Shown here: piece by piece, positions 35,977 to 45,424 of the stretch
Layout: each line of letters starts with the position of its first letter
Position numbering within the stretch: the first letter of the stretch is position 1
DNA from: Rhodoferax sp.
Lineage (GTDB): Bacteria; Pseudomonadota; Gammaproteobacteria; Burkholderiales; Burkholderiaceae_C
Direction of reading: 5' to 3'
DNA: 64,000 nt
Assembly: GCF_025354435.1 (NCBI RefSeq)
Contig: NZ_JANXMU010000050.1
Span: 1-64,000, forward strand
The notes under the pieces: generated by a model
What the model saw: only the letters and a program-made list of their open reading frames with translations
Database searches by the model: none
What the model was told of the DNA's origin: nothing
Position numbers and translations under genes: made by a program

Positions 35977-36441
35977 ATGATTAATGTTTTGATGGTCTGT
36001 ACAGCCAATGTTTGCAGATCTCCGATGGCAGAAGTAGTGGCGACTCAGATAGCGCAACGTAACGGGTTGTCGCAGAAATTTCGTTTCGAATCTGCAGGAA
36101 CCCATGCAAACAAAAGTAAGATGCGCATAGATAGCCGTGCCGTTGCAGTATTGGAACGACGAGGTTATGCGGTAAAAAAAATGCGTTCTAAGCCTATTGA
36201 GAAAAAAGACTTTCAACGGTTTGATTTTATTTTGGCAATGGATAATACAAACTACAGTGAATTGCAGCGTATTTGCCCACCCGAGTTACAACATAAATTA
36301 AAAATGTTTCTCGCCGAAAGCAAGGGAGTTGGCAGCGGCGAAGTTCCCGACCCTTATTACGGAAACAGTGAAGGATTTGAACGGGTGTTAGATTTATGCG
36401 AGACTGGAGTACAGGGGTTATTGCGCAGCACTTTGGCCTAG
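35977..36441 (+). CDS. Low-molecular-weight protein tyrosine phosphatase
   Basis: A 154-residue phosphatase of the Wzb/EpsP type. The P-loop reads CTANVCRS with nucleophile Cys8 and Arg14, and the general acid Asp appears in VPDPYYG. Such enzymes dephosphorylate the tyrosine autokinase controlling polysaccharide polymerisation; the only candidate partner in the window is the kinase at 51480. It follows the FAD oxidoreductase in the same AT-rich patch and ends in TAG. Confidence 0.9.
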   Translation: MINVLMVCTANVCRSPMAEVVATQIAQRNGLSQKFRFESAGTHANKSKMRIDSRAVAVLERRGYAVKKMRSKPIEKKDFQRFDFILAMDNTNYSELQRICPPELQHKLKMFLAESKGVGSGEVPDPYYGNSEGFERVLDLCETGVQGLLRSTLA

Positions 36442-36472
36442 CCCAACGACGCACTCGTCGTTAGTGGGCACT

Positions 36473-37480
36473 TCAAACTTGGTAGTAATCACGATACCAA
36501 GCAACAAAGTTGCCTATACCTGTCTGAATACTTGTGCCGGGCACAAAACCTACCCAATCTTTCAAAGCATCGGTATTTGCATAAGTGGCGGGCACATCGC
36601 CGTCTTGCAGAGGTAGCAAGCGTTTTTCTGCTTTTTTGCCGAGGGCATCTTCAATACAGGCTACAAAATCGAGCAAAGGTACCGGGTTGTTGTTGCCGAT
36701 ATTGAACACACGGTATGGTGCATTGCTGGTGGCCGGGTCGGCGAGGGCTGAGTCATACGCTGGGTTGGGAGCTGCGACACGGTCCAACACGCGAACGACA
36801 CCTTCCACAATGTCATCAACATAAGTAAAGTCTCGTTGCATATTGCCGTAGTTGTACACATCAATCGGGCGACCATCCATGATGGCCTTTGTGAACAAGA
36901 ACAAAGCCATGTCGGGACGACCCCAAGGACCGTAAACCGTAAAAAATCGCAAGCCCGTGGTGGGCAAGTTGTATAGATGGCTGTATGTATGGGCCATCAA
37001 CTCGTTCGCCTTTTTTGTGGCCGCGTATAAGCTTACAGGGTGGTCCACACTGTCGTGCTCTGAAAACGGCATCTTGGTATTGCCGCCGTACACGCTAGAG
37101 CTGGATGCGTAGACCAAATGCTGTACTTTGCTATGGCGGCAGCCTTCCAATACGTTGACAAAACCAATCAAATTGCTGTCCACATAGGCATGCGGGTTTT
37201 GCAGTGAATAGCGCACGCCTGCCTGGGCTGCAAGGTGGATGACTCGGTCGAATTTCTCTTCTGTAAATAAAGTGGCCATACCAGTGCGGTCACCCACATC
37301 TAGTTGTACGAACCGGAAATTCGTATGAGAGGTCAGTCGCTTGAGGCGATTGTGCTTCAGGTTTACGTCATAGTAGTCGTTCAGATTGTCTAGCCCGACC
37401 ACTTCGTCGCCACGCGCCAACAGCTTTATTGATGCTGTCATGCCAATGAAGCCCGCAGCCCCCGTTACCAAAATCTTCAT
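36473..37480 (-). CDS. UDP-glucuronate 4-epimerase
   Basis: A 335-residue extended SDR. The NAD motif TGAAGFIG opens the protein, and the catalytic Tyr/Lys lie in [10 protein letters not shown]. The segments [17 protein letters not shown] and [14 protein letters not shown] are typical of UDP-glucuronate 4-epimerases, which make UDP-galacturonate for capsule or exopolysaccharide. ATG 37480 gives the family's usual length and start; a longer frame to 37576 adds unrelated sequence. It is convergent with the phosphatase gene. Confidence 0.9.
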   Translation of the reverse strand: MKILVTGAAGFIGMTASIKLLARGDEVVGLDNLNDYYDVNLKHNRLKRLTSHTNFRFVQLDVGDRTGMATLFTEEKFDRVIHLAAQAGVRYSLQNPHAYVDSNLIGFVNVLEGCRHSKVQHLVYASSSSVYGGNTKMPFSEHDSVDHPVSLYAATKKANELMAHTYSHLYNLPTTGLRFFTVYGPWGRPDMALFLFTKAIMDGRPIDVYNYGNMQRDFTYVDDIVEGVVRVLDRVAAPNPAYDSALADPATSNAPYRVFNIGNNNPVPLLDFVACIEDALGKKAEKRLLPLQDGDVPATYANTDALKDWVGFVPGTSIQTGIGNFVAWYRDYYQV

Positions 37481-37579
37481 GACCCCATCCTTTGTCTGTT
37501 GCGATATATAGTCGATCTTAACTGGCTTGTTGTACATGACAGTGCTTTGCGCTTGACTCACTAAACGAGAGGTCACACT

Positions 37580-37870
37580 ATGTTGCAGAAGATACTGGCA
37601 ATGTCTGTAGCGCTATGCGTTGGCACAGCGTGGGCGGGGGTAGATGTTAATCGGGCAGATGTAGCTGCGCTAGATGGGATTCGGGGCATTGGCCCCAGCA
37701 TGTCCCGCAAAATTCTGCTTGAACGGGAACAAGGCAAGTTTAAAAATTGGACTGATTTCATGGCACGGGTCCCAGGAGTCAAAGACAAAACTGCTGCCAA
37801 GTTTTCAGCCCAAGGCCTGACTGTAGACGACCAAGAATTCCCTGAAATTCCTCAATCCCACCATAATTGA
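37580..37870 (+). CDS. ComEA-like helix-hairpin-helix protein
   Basis: A 96-residue protein with a signal peptide (cleaved after AWAG or nearby) and a helix-hairpin-helix pair: [22 protein letters not shown] and [16 protein letters not shown]. This is the minimal ComEA form known in Gram-negative bacteria, which binds incoming DNA in the periplasm during transformation. It is divergent from the epimerase gene, and no other competence gene is adjacent. Confidence 0.85.
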   Translation: MLQKILAMSVALCVGTAWAGVDVNRADVAALDGIRGIGPSMSRKILLEREQGKFKNWTDFMARVPGVKDKTAAKFSAQGLTVDDQEFPEIPQSHHN

Positions 37871-38066
37871 CCGAAATTCAATGCCTAAAACCACAAACCC
37901 AGCATACCCACAGTTACGGGCGGTTCAAGCTGACGAGTAGCAAAAATTTGGTGATGAATACACCGTACTGGCAATTCAGTCATACCAGAGTAAGCGAGCG
38001 TCAGCTGGACTTACGGACTATTGCAATATGGTGATACGGGCAGGTCGTCGGTATGGCCTCAGACAT

Positions 38067-38990
38067 CTATGTACCCAACACCAAGCCCGTCTCTACCGTC
38101 GGATATCGCAGCCGCAGTCGCAGCTCCTGCTTCATTCGTGTGTTGTCCATACGCCGCGACTCGGACATGAAGCTCAGCAGCATTAACGACAATTGACCTT
38201 GCGCCGCATTACGAGGGACGCGCGGCGGGCGTGGCAAGCCATATAGATCGGCGGCTAAGTCGAAGTAGTCGCCCATCAGCATGGCGCTGTCATCATTTAT
38301 GTTGTAGATGCGCTGGGGCTGGCCGCGCCAAAGAGCATTTACGCAGGCGCGGGCTAGGTCGTCTGCATGGATATGGTTGGTAAATACGTCGTCGGCACGC
38401 TCTAGTACTGGTGTACCTTTGCGCAACCGGGCTTCGGGTGTGCCACCTTCGCGGTTGGGTGCGTAGATGCCGGGAATGCGCAGAATACTTGTGCGCACTC
38501 GACTGGGGCGGCGACCCATCAGGCGGACCGAGGCTTCAGCATCCACTCGGCGTTGGGCTCGGGGTGTGGTGGCCGCCAGTGCTTGGGTTTCATTCACTAG
38601 TGCACCCTGGCAGTCGCCATAAACACCGCTGGTGGACCCATACACCAAGGCTCTGGGAGCTCCACGCAGTTGCAACGCGCGCAGTAGGCTGCGGGTGCGC
38701 GGGTCGCTACTGCCTTCGTTGGGTGGTGGGGCTAAATGCAACACGCGGGTGGCCAAGCCAGACAGGCGCAGCACGGTGCGCGCATCGTCCAGGTTACCGC
38801 ACAGGGGTGTGATACCTTGGGCCCGCAAAGCCGGGCGGCGTTCGGAGCTGGAGGTAAGTGCCAGCACGCGCACCGCGCCCGGCAAGCAGGCTGCGGCACG
38901 TTGGCCGACATCGCCGCAGCCGACGATGAGCACGCGTTCGCGGCGGAAGCGCGCAGGCAGCGCGCCGAGAGGGGATTGGTTTGAAGGCAA
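38067..38990 (-). CDS. Atypical SDR (NAD-dependent epimerase-like, YeeZ type)
   Basis: A 307-residue Rossmann protein. The nucleotide motif is VGCGDVGQRA (residues about 23-32) and STSGVYGDC occupies the position before the active site, but the usual YxxxK is absent (TPRAQRR in its place). The C-terminal half resembles epimerase-like proteins such as YeeZ (TNHIHADDLARACVNAL, YNINDDSAMLMGDYFDLA). It probably binds NAD(P) but may lack dehydrogenase activity. Function is unknown. Confidence 0.8.
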   Translation of the reverse strand: MPSNQSPLGALPARFRRERVLIVGCGDVGQRAAACLPGAVRVLALTSSSERRPALRAQGITPLCGNLDDARTVLRLSGLATRVLHLAPPPNEGSSDPRTRSLLRALQLRGAPRALVYGSTSGVYGDCQGALVNETQALAATTPRAQRRVDAEASVRLMGRRPSRVRTSILRIPGIYAPNREGGTPEARLRKGTPVLERADDVFTNHIHADDLARACVNALWRGQPQRIYNINDDSAMLMGDYFDLAADLYGLPRPPRVPRNAAQGQLSLMLLSFMSESRRMDNTRMKQELRLRLRYPTVETGLVLGT

Positions 38991-39060
38991 AATCGAAAGG
39001 AATTAAAAACACCCCCAGGCTACATACTTCGTGTTTTCGCTAACCCCCTTGCAGGGTGCG

Positions 39061-39095
39061 AACCCAGTGGCCCGGCAAAGCCGGTTCCACGGGTT
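39061..39095. other. Long imperfect hairpin in a divergent intergenic region
   Basis: AACCC, GTGG and CCGGC on the left arm pair with GCCGG, CCAC and GGGTT on the right around an AAA loop, with small bulges. It is about 70 bp from the SDR start and 80 bp from the ferredoxin-reductase start and has no T run, so it is not a simple terminator. It may be a REP-like element or a leader structure. Confidence 0.5.
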
Positions 39096-39177
39096 CCTGC
39101 TCTGAAAACCGCTGTCTGTATCGCTGTAGGTGGTATTGACAAAAATATGCGCTGAATACTGAAGGATACCGAACCCC

Positions 39178-40230
39178 ATGACCCATCCCGTCCCCACCCC
39201 GCAAGCCTTCAGCATCACCGTGCAGCCCAGCGGCCGCAGCTTTGCCGCCACCGCCGACGAATCCATCCTGGCCGCAGGTATCCGCCAGGGCATTGGCCTG
39301 CCTTATGGCTGCAAGGACGGCGCCTGCGGCTCCTGCAAATGCAAAAAGCTCGAAGGTATGGTGTTCCACGGCCCGCACCAGAGCAAGGCCTTGAGCGAAG
39401 AGGAAGAAGCCGCCGGTCTGGTGTTGACTTGCTGCGCCATGCCGCTGACCGACGTGGTGCTGGAGTCACGCCAGGTTACAGATGAAAGCGCCTTCCCGGT
39501 CAAGAAAATGCCGTCCCGTGTGACCACTTTGGAGAAGGTCTCCGGCGATGTGATGGTCCTCAAACTGCAACTGCCCGCCAACGACACGCTGCGCTACCAC
39601 CCTGGCCAGTACATCGAGTTCATCCTGCGCGATGGTGCCCGGCGCTCTTACAGCATGGCGAACGCACCGCACACCGGCCCGGCAGTCGAGCTGCACATCC
39701 GCCACATGCCTGGTGGCAAGTTCACCGACCATGTATTCGGTACGATGAAGGAAAAGGAAATCCAGCGCATCGAAGGCCCCTATGGCAGCTTCTACCTGCG
39801 CGAAGATTCCGACAAGCCCATCGTGCTGCTGGCCTCCGGCACCGGTTTTGCGCCCATCAAGGCCATCCTCGAGCACATGCATCACAAGGCCATCACCCGC
39901 CCGGCCACGCTGTACTGGGGTGGTCGCCGCCCCGGCGACCTGTATTTGAGCGACTGGGTGCAAGCCCAGTTGGCGGTGATGCCCCATTTACGCTTTGTTC
40001 CGGTCATTTCCAACGCCTTGCCCGAAGACGGCTGGACGGGCCGCACCGGGTTTGTCCACCAGGCGGTGCTGCAAGACCTGCCGGATCTGTCTGGCTATGA
40101 GGTCTATGCCTGCGGTGCCCCCATCGTGGTCGATTCGGCCCAGGCTGCGTACATCGCCCAGGCCGGACTGCCGCCGGAGGCCTTCTTCGCGGATGCGTTC
40201 ACCAGCGAGGCCGACAAAGCCGCCGCCTGA
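39178..40230 (+). CDS. Ferredoxin-type NAD(P)H reductase (CDP-6-deoxyglucoseen reductase-like)
   Basis: A 350-residue three-domain electron-transfer protein. The N-terminal plant-type [2Fe-2S] domain has cysteines in YGCKDGACGSCKC and LTCCAMP. An FAD-binding domain (RSYSMANAPH) and an NAD-binding domain (LLASGTGFAPIKAILEH) follow. The order matches CDP-6-deoxy-L-threo-D-glycero-4-hexulose-3-dehydrase reductases and related oxygenase reductases. Its partner enzyme is not evident. The stop is followed 2 bp later by the LysR-type regulator gene. Confidence 0.9.
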   Translation: MTHPVPTPQAFSITVQPSGRSFAATADESILAAGIRQGIGLPYGCKDGACGSCKCKKLEGMVFHGPHQSKALSEEEEAAGLVLTCCAMPLTDVVLESRQVTDESAFPVKKMPSRVTTLEKVSGDVMVLKLQLPANDTLRYHPGQYIEFILRDGARRSYSMANAPHTGPAVELHIRHMPGGKFTDHVFGTMKEKEIQRIEGPYGSFYLREDSDKPIVLLASGTGFAPIKAILEHMHHKAITRPATLYWGGRRPGDLYLSDWVQAQLAVMPHLRFVPVISNALPEDGWTGRTGFVHQAVLQDLPDLSGYEVYACGAPIVVDSAQAAYIAQAGLPPEAFFADAFTSEADKAAA

Positions 40231-40232
40231 CC

Positions 40233-41147
40233 ATGACCACGCGCGTCGGAGACGACATCACTTTCCGCAGGCTGGAGATTTTTCTGGCTTTCATGCAGGA
40301 AGGTAATCTGACGCGCACCGCCGAGGTGCTGGACACCAGCACGGTCAGCGTGCACCGGGCCTTGCATGCGCTGGAAGAAGGCTTGCGCTGCGCGCTGTTC
40401 CGCCACGAAGGCCGCAACCTGATCCCGACCCAGGCTGCGCAGGTGCTGGCCGAAGCGGCCAAAGACGTGCTGCACCTGATGGCCGAGGGCGTGCGCTCCA
40501 CCCGCGAGGCGGCGGGCTATGCCTCCGACCAGATCCGCATTGGCTCGCTGTATTCGCTGACCATCAAGACCGTGCCGACGCTGCTGATTGCCCTGAAGGT
40601 CCGCAAGCCCGAGCTGCAGCCCGAGCTGGTGCTGGGCTCGAACGCCGTGCTGCTGCACAAGCTGGCCCAGGGCGTGATCGATGCGGCGCTGATGGCCATT
40701 CCCGACGATGCGCCCGACATCGAGTCGCTACCGCTGTTCGAGGATGACATCTACTTTGCTGCGCCGGTCGGCTCGTGCTACGCCGAGATGGCGGCGGTGG
40801 ACCTGGGCAGTTGCGCCGACGAGCGCTTTGTCAGCCTGACCGAGGGCTTTGCCACCTACAAGGGCTTCCAGGAAGCCTTTCGTATCGCCGAATTCACGCC
40901 CAATGTGGTGATGCAGACCGGTGATATTTTTTCGCTGATGAACCTGGTCAGCGGTGGCCTGGGCTGCACGCTGCTGCCGGGCCGGGTGCGCGATGTGTTC
41001 CAGCACAAGGTGCAGCTGATTCCACTGCAAGCCAAATACGCCATGCGCCAGACCATTGGCCTGAACTTTCTGCGCACGCGCGAGCGCGACCCCAATCTTT
41101 TGACCTTGCTGTCAGTCTGCCGCCTGTCCCAAGCCAGTCTGGCCTGA
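40233..41147 (+). CDS. mdcR: LysR-type regulator of malonate utilisation
   Basis: A 304-residue LysR protein. The N-terminal helix-turn-helix reads RRLEIFLAFMQEGNLTRTAEVLDTS, followed by the effector domain. Its position directly upstream of madL and the whole mdc operon, in the same orientation, and its resemblance to malonate regulators identify it as MdcR. It would activate the operon when malonate is present. The 179 bp gap before madL should hold its site; no clear T-N11-A dyad stood out. Confidence 0.87.
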   Translation: MTTRVGDDITFRRLEIFLAFMQEGNLTRTAEVLDTSTVSVHRALHALEEGLRCALFRHEGRNLIPTQAAQVLAEAAKDVLHLMAEGVRSTREAAGYASDQIRIGSLYSLTIKTVPTLLIALKVRKPELQPELVLGSNAVLLHKLAQGVIDAALMAIPDDAPDIESLPLFEDDIYFAAPVGSCYAEMAAVDLGSCADERFVSLTEGFATYKGFQEAFRIAEFTPNVVMQTGDIFSLMNLVSGGLGCTLLPGRVRDVFQHKVQLIPLQAKYAMRQTIGLNFLRTRERDPNLLTLLSVCRLSQASLA

Positions 41148-41326
41148 ACACGGTCCAAAGGGTTAACCCCCGATTGTTTCGCTGGGCGTAAACATCCGCG
41201 CTTCCCGTTAATTGTTCTGTCGTGGAGGGCTCGGTACATTCCAGTCCAAGAGGTCCTGCTGTGTTCCGGCACCCGGCAAGACCTCCCAAAAATAGCGCTG
41301 ACATGCGCCATAACCAGGAGACAGAC

Positions 41327-41740
41327 ATGATCATTTACGGCACCGCACTGCTGGCAGCCTGCCACTTGCTCGGTATTTTTTTAGGCGACCTGCTGGGGCA
41401 GGCCATGGGGGTCAAAACCAATGTGGGTGGAGTGGGCATCGCCATGTTGCTGCTGATTTTTGCACGCCTCTATATGCAGAAGAAAAACATCCTGCCCAAG
41501 CTCACCGAGGTGGGTGTGGGGTACTGGGGTGCCATGTACATCCCCGTGGTGGTGGCCATGGCGGCCCAGCAGGATGTGGTGTCGGCCCTGCGCGGTGGGC
41601 ATTTGGCGCTGTTGTCGGCGCTGGTGGCGGTGGGCTTGTGCGCCGTGGTCATCTCCCTGATCAACCGCATGGAAAAGCCCTCTGAAGAAGCCGATGCAGC
41701 CGCGCTGCCAACGGCAGTACCCACCCCCCACGCAAAGTAA
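41327..41740 (+). CDS. madL: Malonate transporter subunit MadL
   Basis: A 137-residue membrane protein with four hydrophobic segments, starting MIIYGTALLAACHLLGIFLGDLLG, typical of MadL. With MadM it forms a sodium-dependent malonate carrier. ATG 41327 follows an AGGAG site. The stop lies 5 bp before madM. Confidence 0.92.
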   Translation: MIIYGTALLAACHLLGIFLGDLLGQAMGVKTNVGGVGIAMLLLIFARLYMQKKNILPKLTEVGVGYWGAMYIPVVVAMAAQQDVVSALRGGHLALLSALVAVGLCAVVISLINRMEKPSEEADAAALPTAVPTPHAK

Positions 41741-41745
41741 ACACC

Positions 41746-42510
41746 ATGCTCGAAATTCTGCAAAAAGCCGCCGCCAGCAACGGCCTCGTTACCGCCTTCG
41801 CCATCGTCGGCCTAGTGGTTTTGCTGTCCAACTTCCTGTCGCGCAAGCTGACCTTTGGGCGGGTGCATGGCTCGGCCATCGCCATCGTCATCGGGCTGGT
41901 GCTGGCCTACTGGGGCGGCACCCAAACCGGCGGGCACAAAGGCCTGGCCGATATGTCGCTGTTTGGTGGTATCGGCCTGATGGGCGGGGCCATGCTGCGC
42001 GACTTCGCCATCGTTGCCACCGCCTTCGAAGTGCAGGCTACCGAAGCCCGCAAGGCCGGTCTGATCGGGGTCGTGGCCCTGGTACTGGGCACGGTGCTGC
42101 CGTTCATCGTCGGGGCCAGCATCGCCTGGAGCTTTGGCTATACCGATGCCGTCAGCATGACCACCATCGGCGCGGGTGCCGTCACCTACATCGTCGGCCC
42201 GGTCACCGGTGCAGCCATTGGTGCCAGCCCCGACGTGATGGCGCTGAGTATTGCCACCGGCCTGATCAAGGCGATTCTGGTGATGGTCGGCACCCCGGTG
42301 GCCGCGCGTTTTCTGCGGCTGAAGACTCCCCGTTCGGCCATGGTATTTGGTGGACTGGCAGGCACCGTGAGCGGGGTTTCCGCCGGGCTGGCCGCCACCG
42401 ACCGCAAGCTGGTGCCCTACGGCGCGCTGGTCGCTACTTTCCACACCGGCCTGGGCTGCCTGATGGGCCCGTCGGTGCTGTTTTTTGCCACCAAAGCTCT
42501 GGTGGGTTGA
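41746..42510 (+). CDS. madM: Malonate transporter subunit MadM
   Basis: A 254-residue membrane protein with several hydrophobic segments (LVTAFAIVGLVVLLSNFLS near the start, GALVATFHTGLGCLMGPSVLF near the end). It pairs with MadL for malonate import. It precedes mdcA by 10 bp, coupling uptake with decarboxylation. Confidence 0.93.
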   Translation: MLEILQKAAASNGLVTAFAIVGLVVLLSNFLSRKLTFGRVHGSAIAIVIGLVLAYWGGTQTGGHKGLADMSLFGGIGLMGGAMLRDFAIVATAFEVQATEARKAGLIGVVALVLGTVLPFIVGASIAWSFGYTDAVSMTTIGAGAVTYIVGPVTGAAIGASPDVMALSIATGLIKAILVMVGTPVAARFLRLKTPRSAMVFGGLAGTVSGVSAGLAATDRKLVPYGALVATFHTGLGCLMGPSVLFFATKALVG

Positions 42511-42520
42511 GGATCACGCC

Positions 42521-44200
42521 ATGGACCGTTTGAACTGGAATACCAAGGCCGACAACCGCGCCGCCCGGCTGGCACGGGCCGCCCAGGCGCTGGGCCCGCA
42601 GCTGCGCGGCAAGCATGTGGCCACCGAGTCCATCGGTGCGCTGCTGGAAGCCGTGATCGAACCCGGCGACCGTATCTGCCTGGAGGGCAACAACCAGAAG
42701 CAGGCCGACTTTTTGGCCCAGGCCCTGGTGCAGGTTGATCCGCAAAAAATCCATGGGCTGCACATGGTGCAATCCGTGCTGGCACTGCCGGAGCACCTGG
42801 ATATTTTTGAGAACGGCGTGGCCAGCAAACTGGACTTCAGTTTCTCCGGCCCGCAAGGCGCGCGACTGGCCCGGCTGGTGTCCACTGGCCGCATCCAGAT
42901 CGGAGCCATCCACACCTACCTGGAGCTATTCGCCCGCTATTTTGTGGACCTGACCCCCAAGGTGGCGCTAGTGGCGGCGCATGCGGCCGATGCCGAGGGC
43001 AACCTCTATACCGGGCCCAACACCGAGGACACCCCGGCCATCGTCGAGGCCACGGCCTTCTCGGGCGGAATTGTCATCGCCCAGGTCAACGAGCTGGTGG
43101 ACGGCAATACCACGCTGCCGCGCATCGACATTCCCGCAGGCTGGATCAGCTTTGTAGTGAAAGCGCCGCGCCCCAACCTGATCGAACCCCTTTTCACCCG
43201 CGACCCGGCACAGATCAGCGAAATCCAGGTGCTGATGGCAATGATGGCGATCAAGGGCATCTACGCCGAATACGGGGTCCAGCGGCTGAACCACGGCATT
43301 GGCTTCGACACCGCCGCCATCGAGCTGTTGCTGCCCACCTACGCCGAATCGCTGGGGCTGAAGGGCAAAATCGCCAAGCACTGGGCGCTGAACCCGCACC
43401 CGGCGCTGATCCCGGCCATCGAGGCGGGCTGGGTCGAATCCATCCACTCCTTCGGCTCCGAGTTGGGTATGGAGGACTACATCCGCGCCCGCTCCGACGT
43501 GTTCTTTACCGGCCCGGACGGCAGCCTGCGCAGCAACCGCGCCTTCAGCCAGGCGGCGGGCCACTACGCCTGCGACCTGTTCATCGGCTCCACCCTGCAG
43601 ATCGACCTGGACGGCAACAGTTCCACCGCCACTCTGGGGCGTATCGCCGGATTTGGTGGCGCACCCAATATGGGGGCCGATGCCCGTGGCCGCCGCCACG
43701 CCAGCCCGGCCTGGCTGAAAGCCGGGCGCGAGGCCCGCGCTGGCCGCAGTGGCGCAGCAGGCACGCCGCGGGGGCAAAAGCTGGTGGTGCAAATGGTGGA
43801 AACCTTCCGCGAGCATATGCAGCCCGCATTTGTGGACCGGCTGGATGCCTGGACGTTGCAAGAACAAGCCAACATGGATTTACCGCCCATCATGGTCTAT
43901 GGCGACGACGTGACCCACATCTTGACCGAAGAAGGCATTGCCAACCTGCTGCTGTGCCGCAGCGATGCCGAGCGCGAGCAGGCCATCCGTGGCGTGGCCG
44001 GTTACACGGCGGTCGGCCTGGCGCGCGACAAACGCGCGGTCGAAAACCTGCGCGACCGCGGCATCATCCGCCGCGCGCAAGACCTGGGTATCGACCCGCG
44101 GGATGCTACGCGCAACCTGTTGGCCGCACGCAGCATGCGCGACCTAGTGCGCGCCTCCGGCGGGCTGTACCAACCGCCCAAACGTTTCAGAAACTGGTAG
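42521..44200 (+). CDS. mdcA: Malonate decarboxylase alpha subunit
   Basis: A 559-residue acetyl-S-ACP:malonate ACP transferase. It swaps acetate for malonate on the acyl-carrier subunit, starting each cycle. The length and the N-terminal NWNTKADNRAARLARAAQ are typical of MdcA. ATG 42521 is used, since upstream in-frame codons overlap madM. The gene ends in TAG, showing that this codon terminates translation normally here. Confidence 0.95.
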   Translation: MDRLNWNTKADNRAARLARAAQALGPQLRGKHVATESIGALLEAVIEPGDRICLEGNNQKQADFLAQALVQVDPQKIHGLHMVQSVLALPEHLDIFENGVASKLDFSFSGPQGARLARLVSTGRIQIGAIHTYLELFARYFVDLTPKVALVAAHAADAEGNLYTGPNTEDTPAIVEATAFSGGIVIAQVNELVDGNTTLPRIDIPAGWISFVVKAPRPNLIEPLFTRDPAQISEIQVLMAMMAIKGIYAEYGVQRLNHGIGFDTAAIELLLPTYAESLGLKGKIAKHWALNPHPALIPAIEAGWVESIHSFGSELGMEDYIRARSDVFFTGPDGSLRSNRAFSQAAGHYACDLFIGSTLQIDLDGNSSTATLGRIAGFGGAPNMGADARGRRHASPAWLKAGREARAGRSGAAGTPRGQKLVVQMVETFREHMQPAFVDRLDAWTLQEQANMDLPPIMVYGDDVTHILTEEGIANLLLCRSDAEREQAIRGVAGYTAVGLARDKRAVENLRDRGIIRRAQDLGIDPRDATRNLLAARSMRDLVRASGGLYQPPKRFRNW

Positions 44201-44213
44201 GAGGAAGACCACC

Positions 44214-44555
44214 ATGAGCGATATTCCCGCAGGGCTTGAAACCCTGGACTTTGCATACCCCGCTGGCCAACCCGCGGGCCGCTTTGCGCCCATCCTGGTG
44301 GGTGTCGTCGGCTCCGGCAACCTGGAGGTGCTGCTGGAAGCGGCCACGGACGGGCCCTGTGCCGTCCGCATTGAAACCTCGGCACGCGGCTTTGCCCCGA
44401 TCTGGCAGGCGGTGGTGGACGACTTCCACACCCGCCACCCGATCACCGGGGTGCGTATTTCCATCCACGACATGGGGGCCACGCCCGCCGTCGTCAGCCT
44501 GCGCCTAGACCAGGCCGTGGCCGAACTCCCAGCAACTCCAGGGGCCTCCACATGA
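44214..44555 (+). CDS. mdcC: Malonate decarboxylase delta subunit (acyl carrier protein)
   Basis: A 113-residue acyl carrier subunit. The segment VGVVGSGNLEVLL contains Ser34, the expected attachment site for the 2'-(5''-triphosphoribosyl)-3'-dephospho-CoA group. Its stop overlaps the mdcD start by 4 bp. A GGAGGA site lies upstream. Confidence 0.93.
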   Translation: MSDIPAGLETLDFAYPAGQPAGRFAPILVGVVGSGNLEVLLEAATDGPCAVRIETSARGFAPIWQAVVDDFHTRHPITGVRISIHDMGATPAVVSLRLDQAVAELPATPGAST

Positions 44556-45424
44556 TTAGCTATGTCGAATGCACAGCCCGCGAGCGCCTGGCCCAGGTGC
44601 TGGACCGTGGCAGTTTCCACGAGTGGCTGCCCCCCGCAGAACGCATCACCAGCCCGCACCTGGCCCAGCTCGGCGTGCCCTCGGCCTTTGACGACGGCGT
44701 GGCGATTGGCCGCGCCACCCTGGACGGCCATCCCATCTTTGTGGCCGCACAAGAAGGCGAGTTCATGGGCGGTGGCGTGGGCGAGGTGCATGGTGCCAAG
44801 CTGGTGGGCCTGCTGCAGCGCGCGCTACGCGACCGGCCACAGGCCGTGCTGGTGCTGGCCGAATCCGGCGGTGTGCGCCTGCACGAAGCCAATGCCGGGC
44901 TCATTGCCGTGTCGGAAGTGATGCGTGCCGTGCTGGATGTACGGGCCGCGGGTATCCCGGTCATCTTCCTGATCGGTGGTGCCAACGGCTGCTTTGGCGG
45001 CATGGGCATCGTGGCGCGCTGCGCCGACCACATTGTGATGAGCGACGTGGGCCGCCTGGCCATGTCCGGCCCGGAAGTGATTGAAGCCAGCCACGGCGTG
45101 GATGAGTTCGACTCGCGCGACCGCGCGCTGGTCTGGCGCACCACGGGCGGCAAGCACCGCTGGCTCACCGGCGATTGCGATGCGCTGGTGGAAGACGACG
45201 TAGCGGCTTTCCGCCGCGCTGCCATTGCGGCACTGCAAGCCGCCCAACCAGTGAGCCTAGCCGCCTTGGAAGCCGAGCATGCATTGTTGGCAGCCCGCCT
45301 GCGGCCCCTGGCCAGCGGCGGCGACGAAGCCACCGCCCTGTGGCAGCGCCTGGGTATTGCCGACGCGGCCCGCGTGCCGGACATGGATGTGGCCGAACTC
45401 AATACCTTGGGAGTCAACGTATGA
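44552..45424 (+). CDS. mdcD: Malonate decarboxylase beta subunit
   Basis: A 290-residue carboxyltransferase-fold subunit. With MdcE it decarboxylates malonyl-S-ACP to acetyl-S-ACP. The segments GEFMGGGVGEVHGAKL and GGANGCFGGMGIVAR are crotonase-like oxyanion elements of the family. It overlaps both neighbours by 4 bp. Confidence 0.94.
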   Translation: MISYVECTARERLAQVLDRGSFHEWLPPAERITSPHLAQLGVPSAFDDGVAIGRATLDGHPIFVAAQEGEFMGGGVGEVHGAKLVGLLQRALRDRPQAVLVLAESGGVRLHEANAGLIAVSEVMRAVLDVRAAGIPVIFLIGGANGCFGGMGIVARCADHIVMSDVGRLAMSGPEVIEASHGVDEFDSRDRALVWRTTGGKHRWLTGDCDALVEDDVAAFRRAAIAALQAAQPVSLAALEAEHALLAARLRPLASGGDEATALWQRLGIADAARVPDMDVAELNTLGVNV

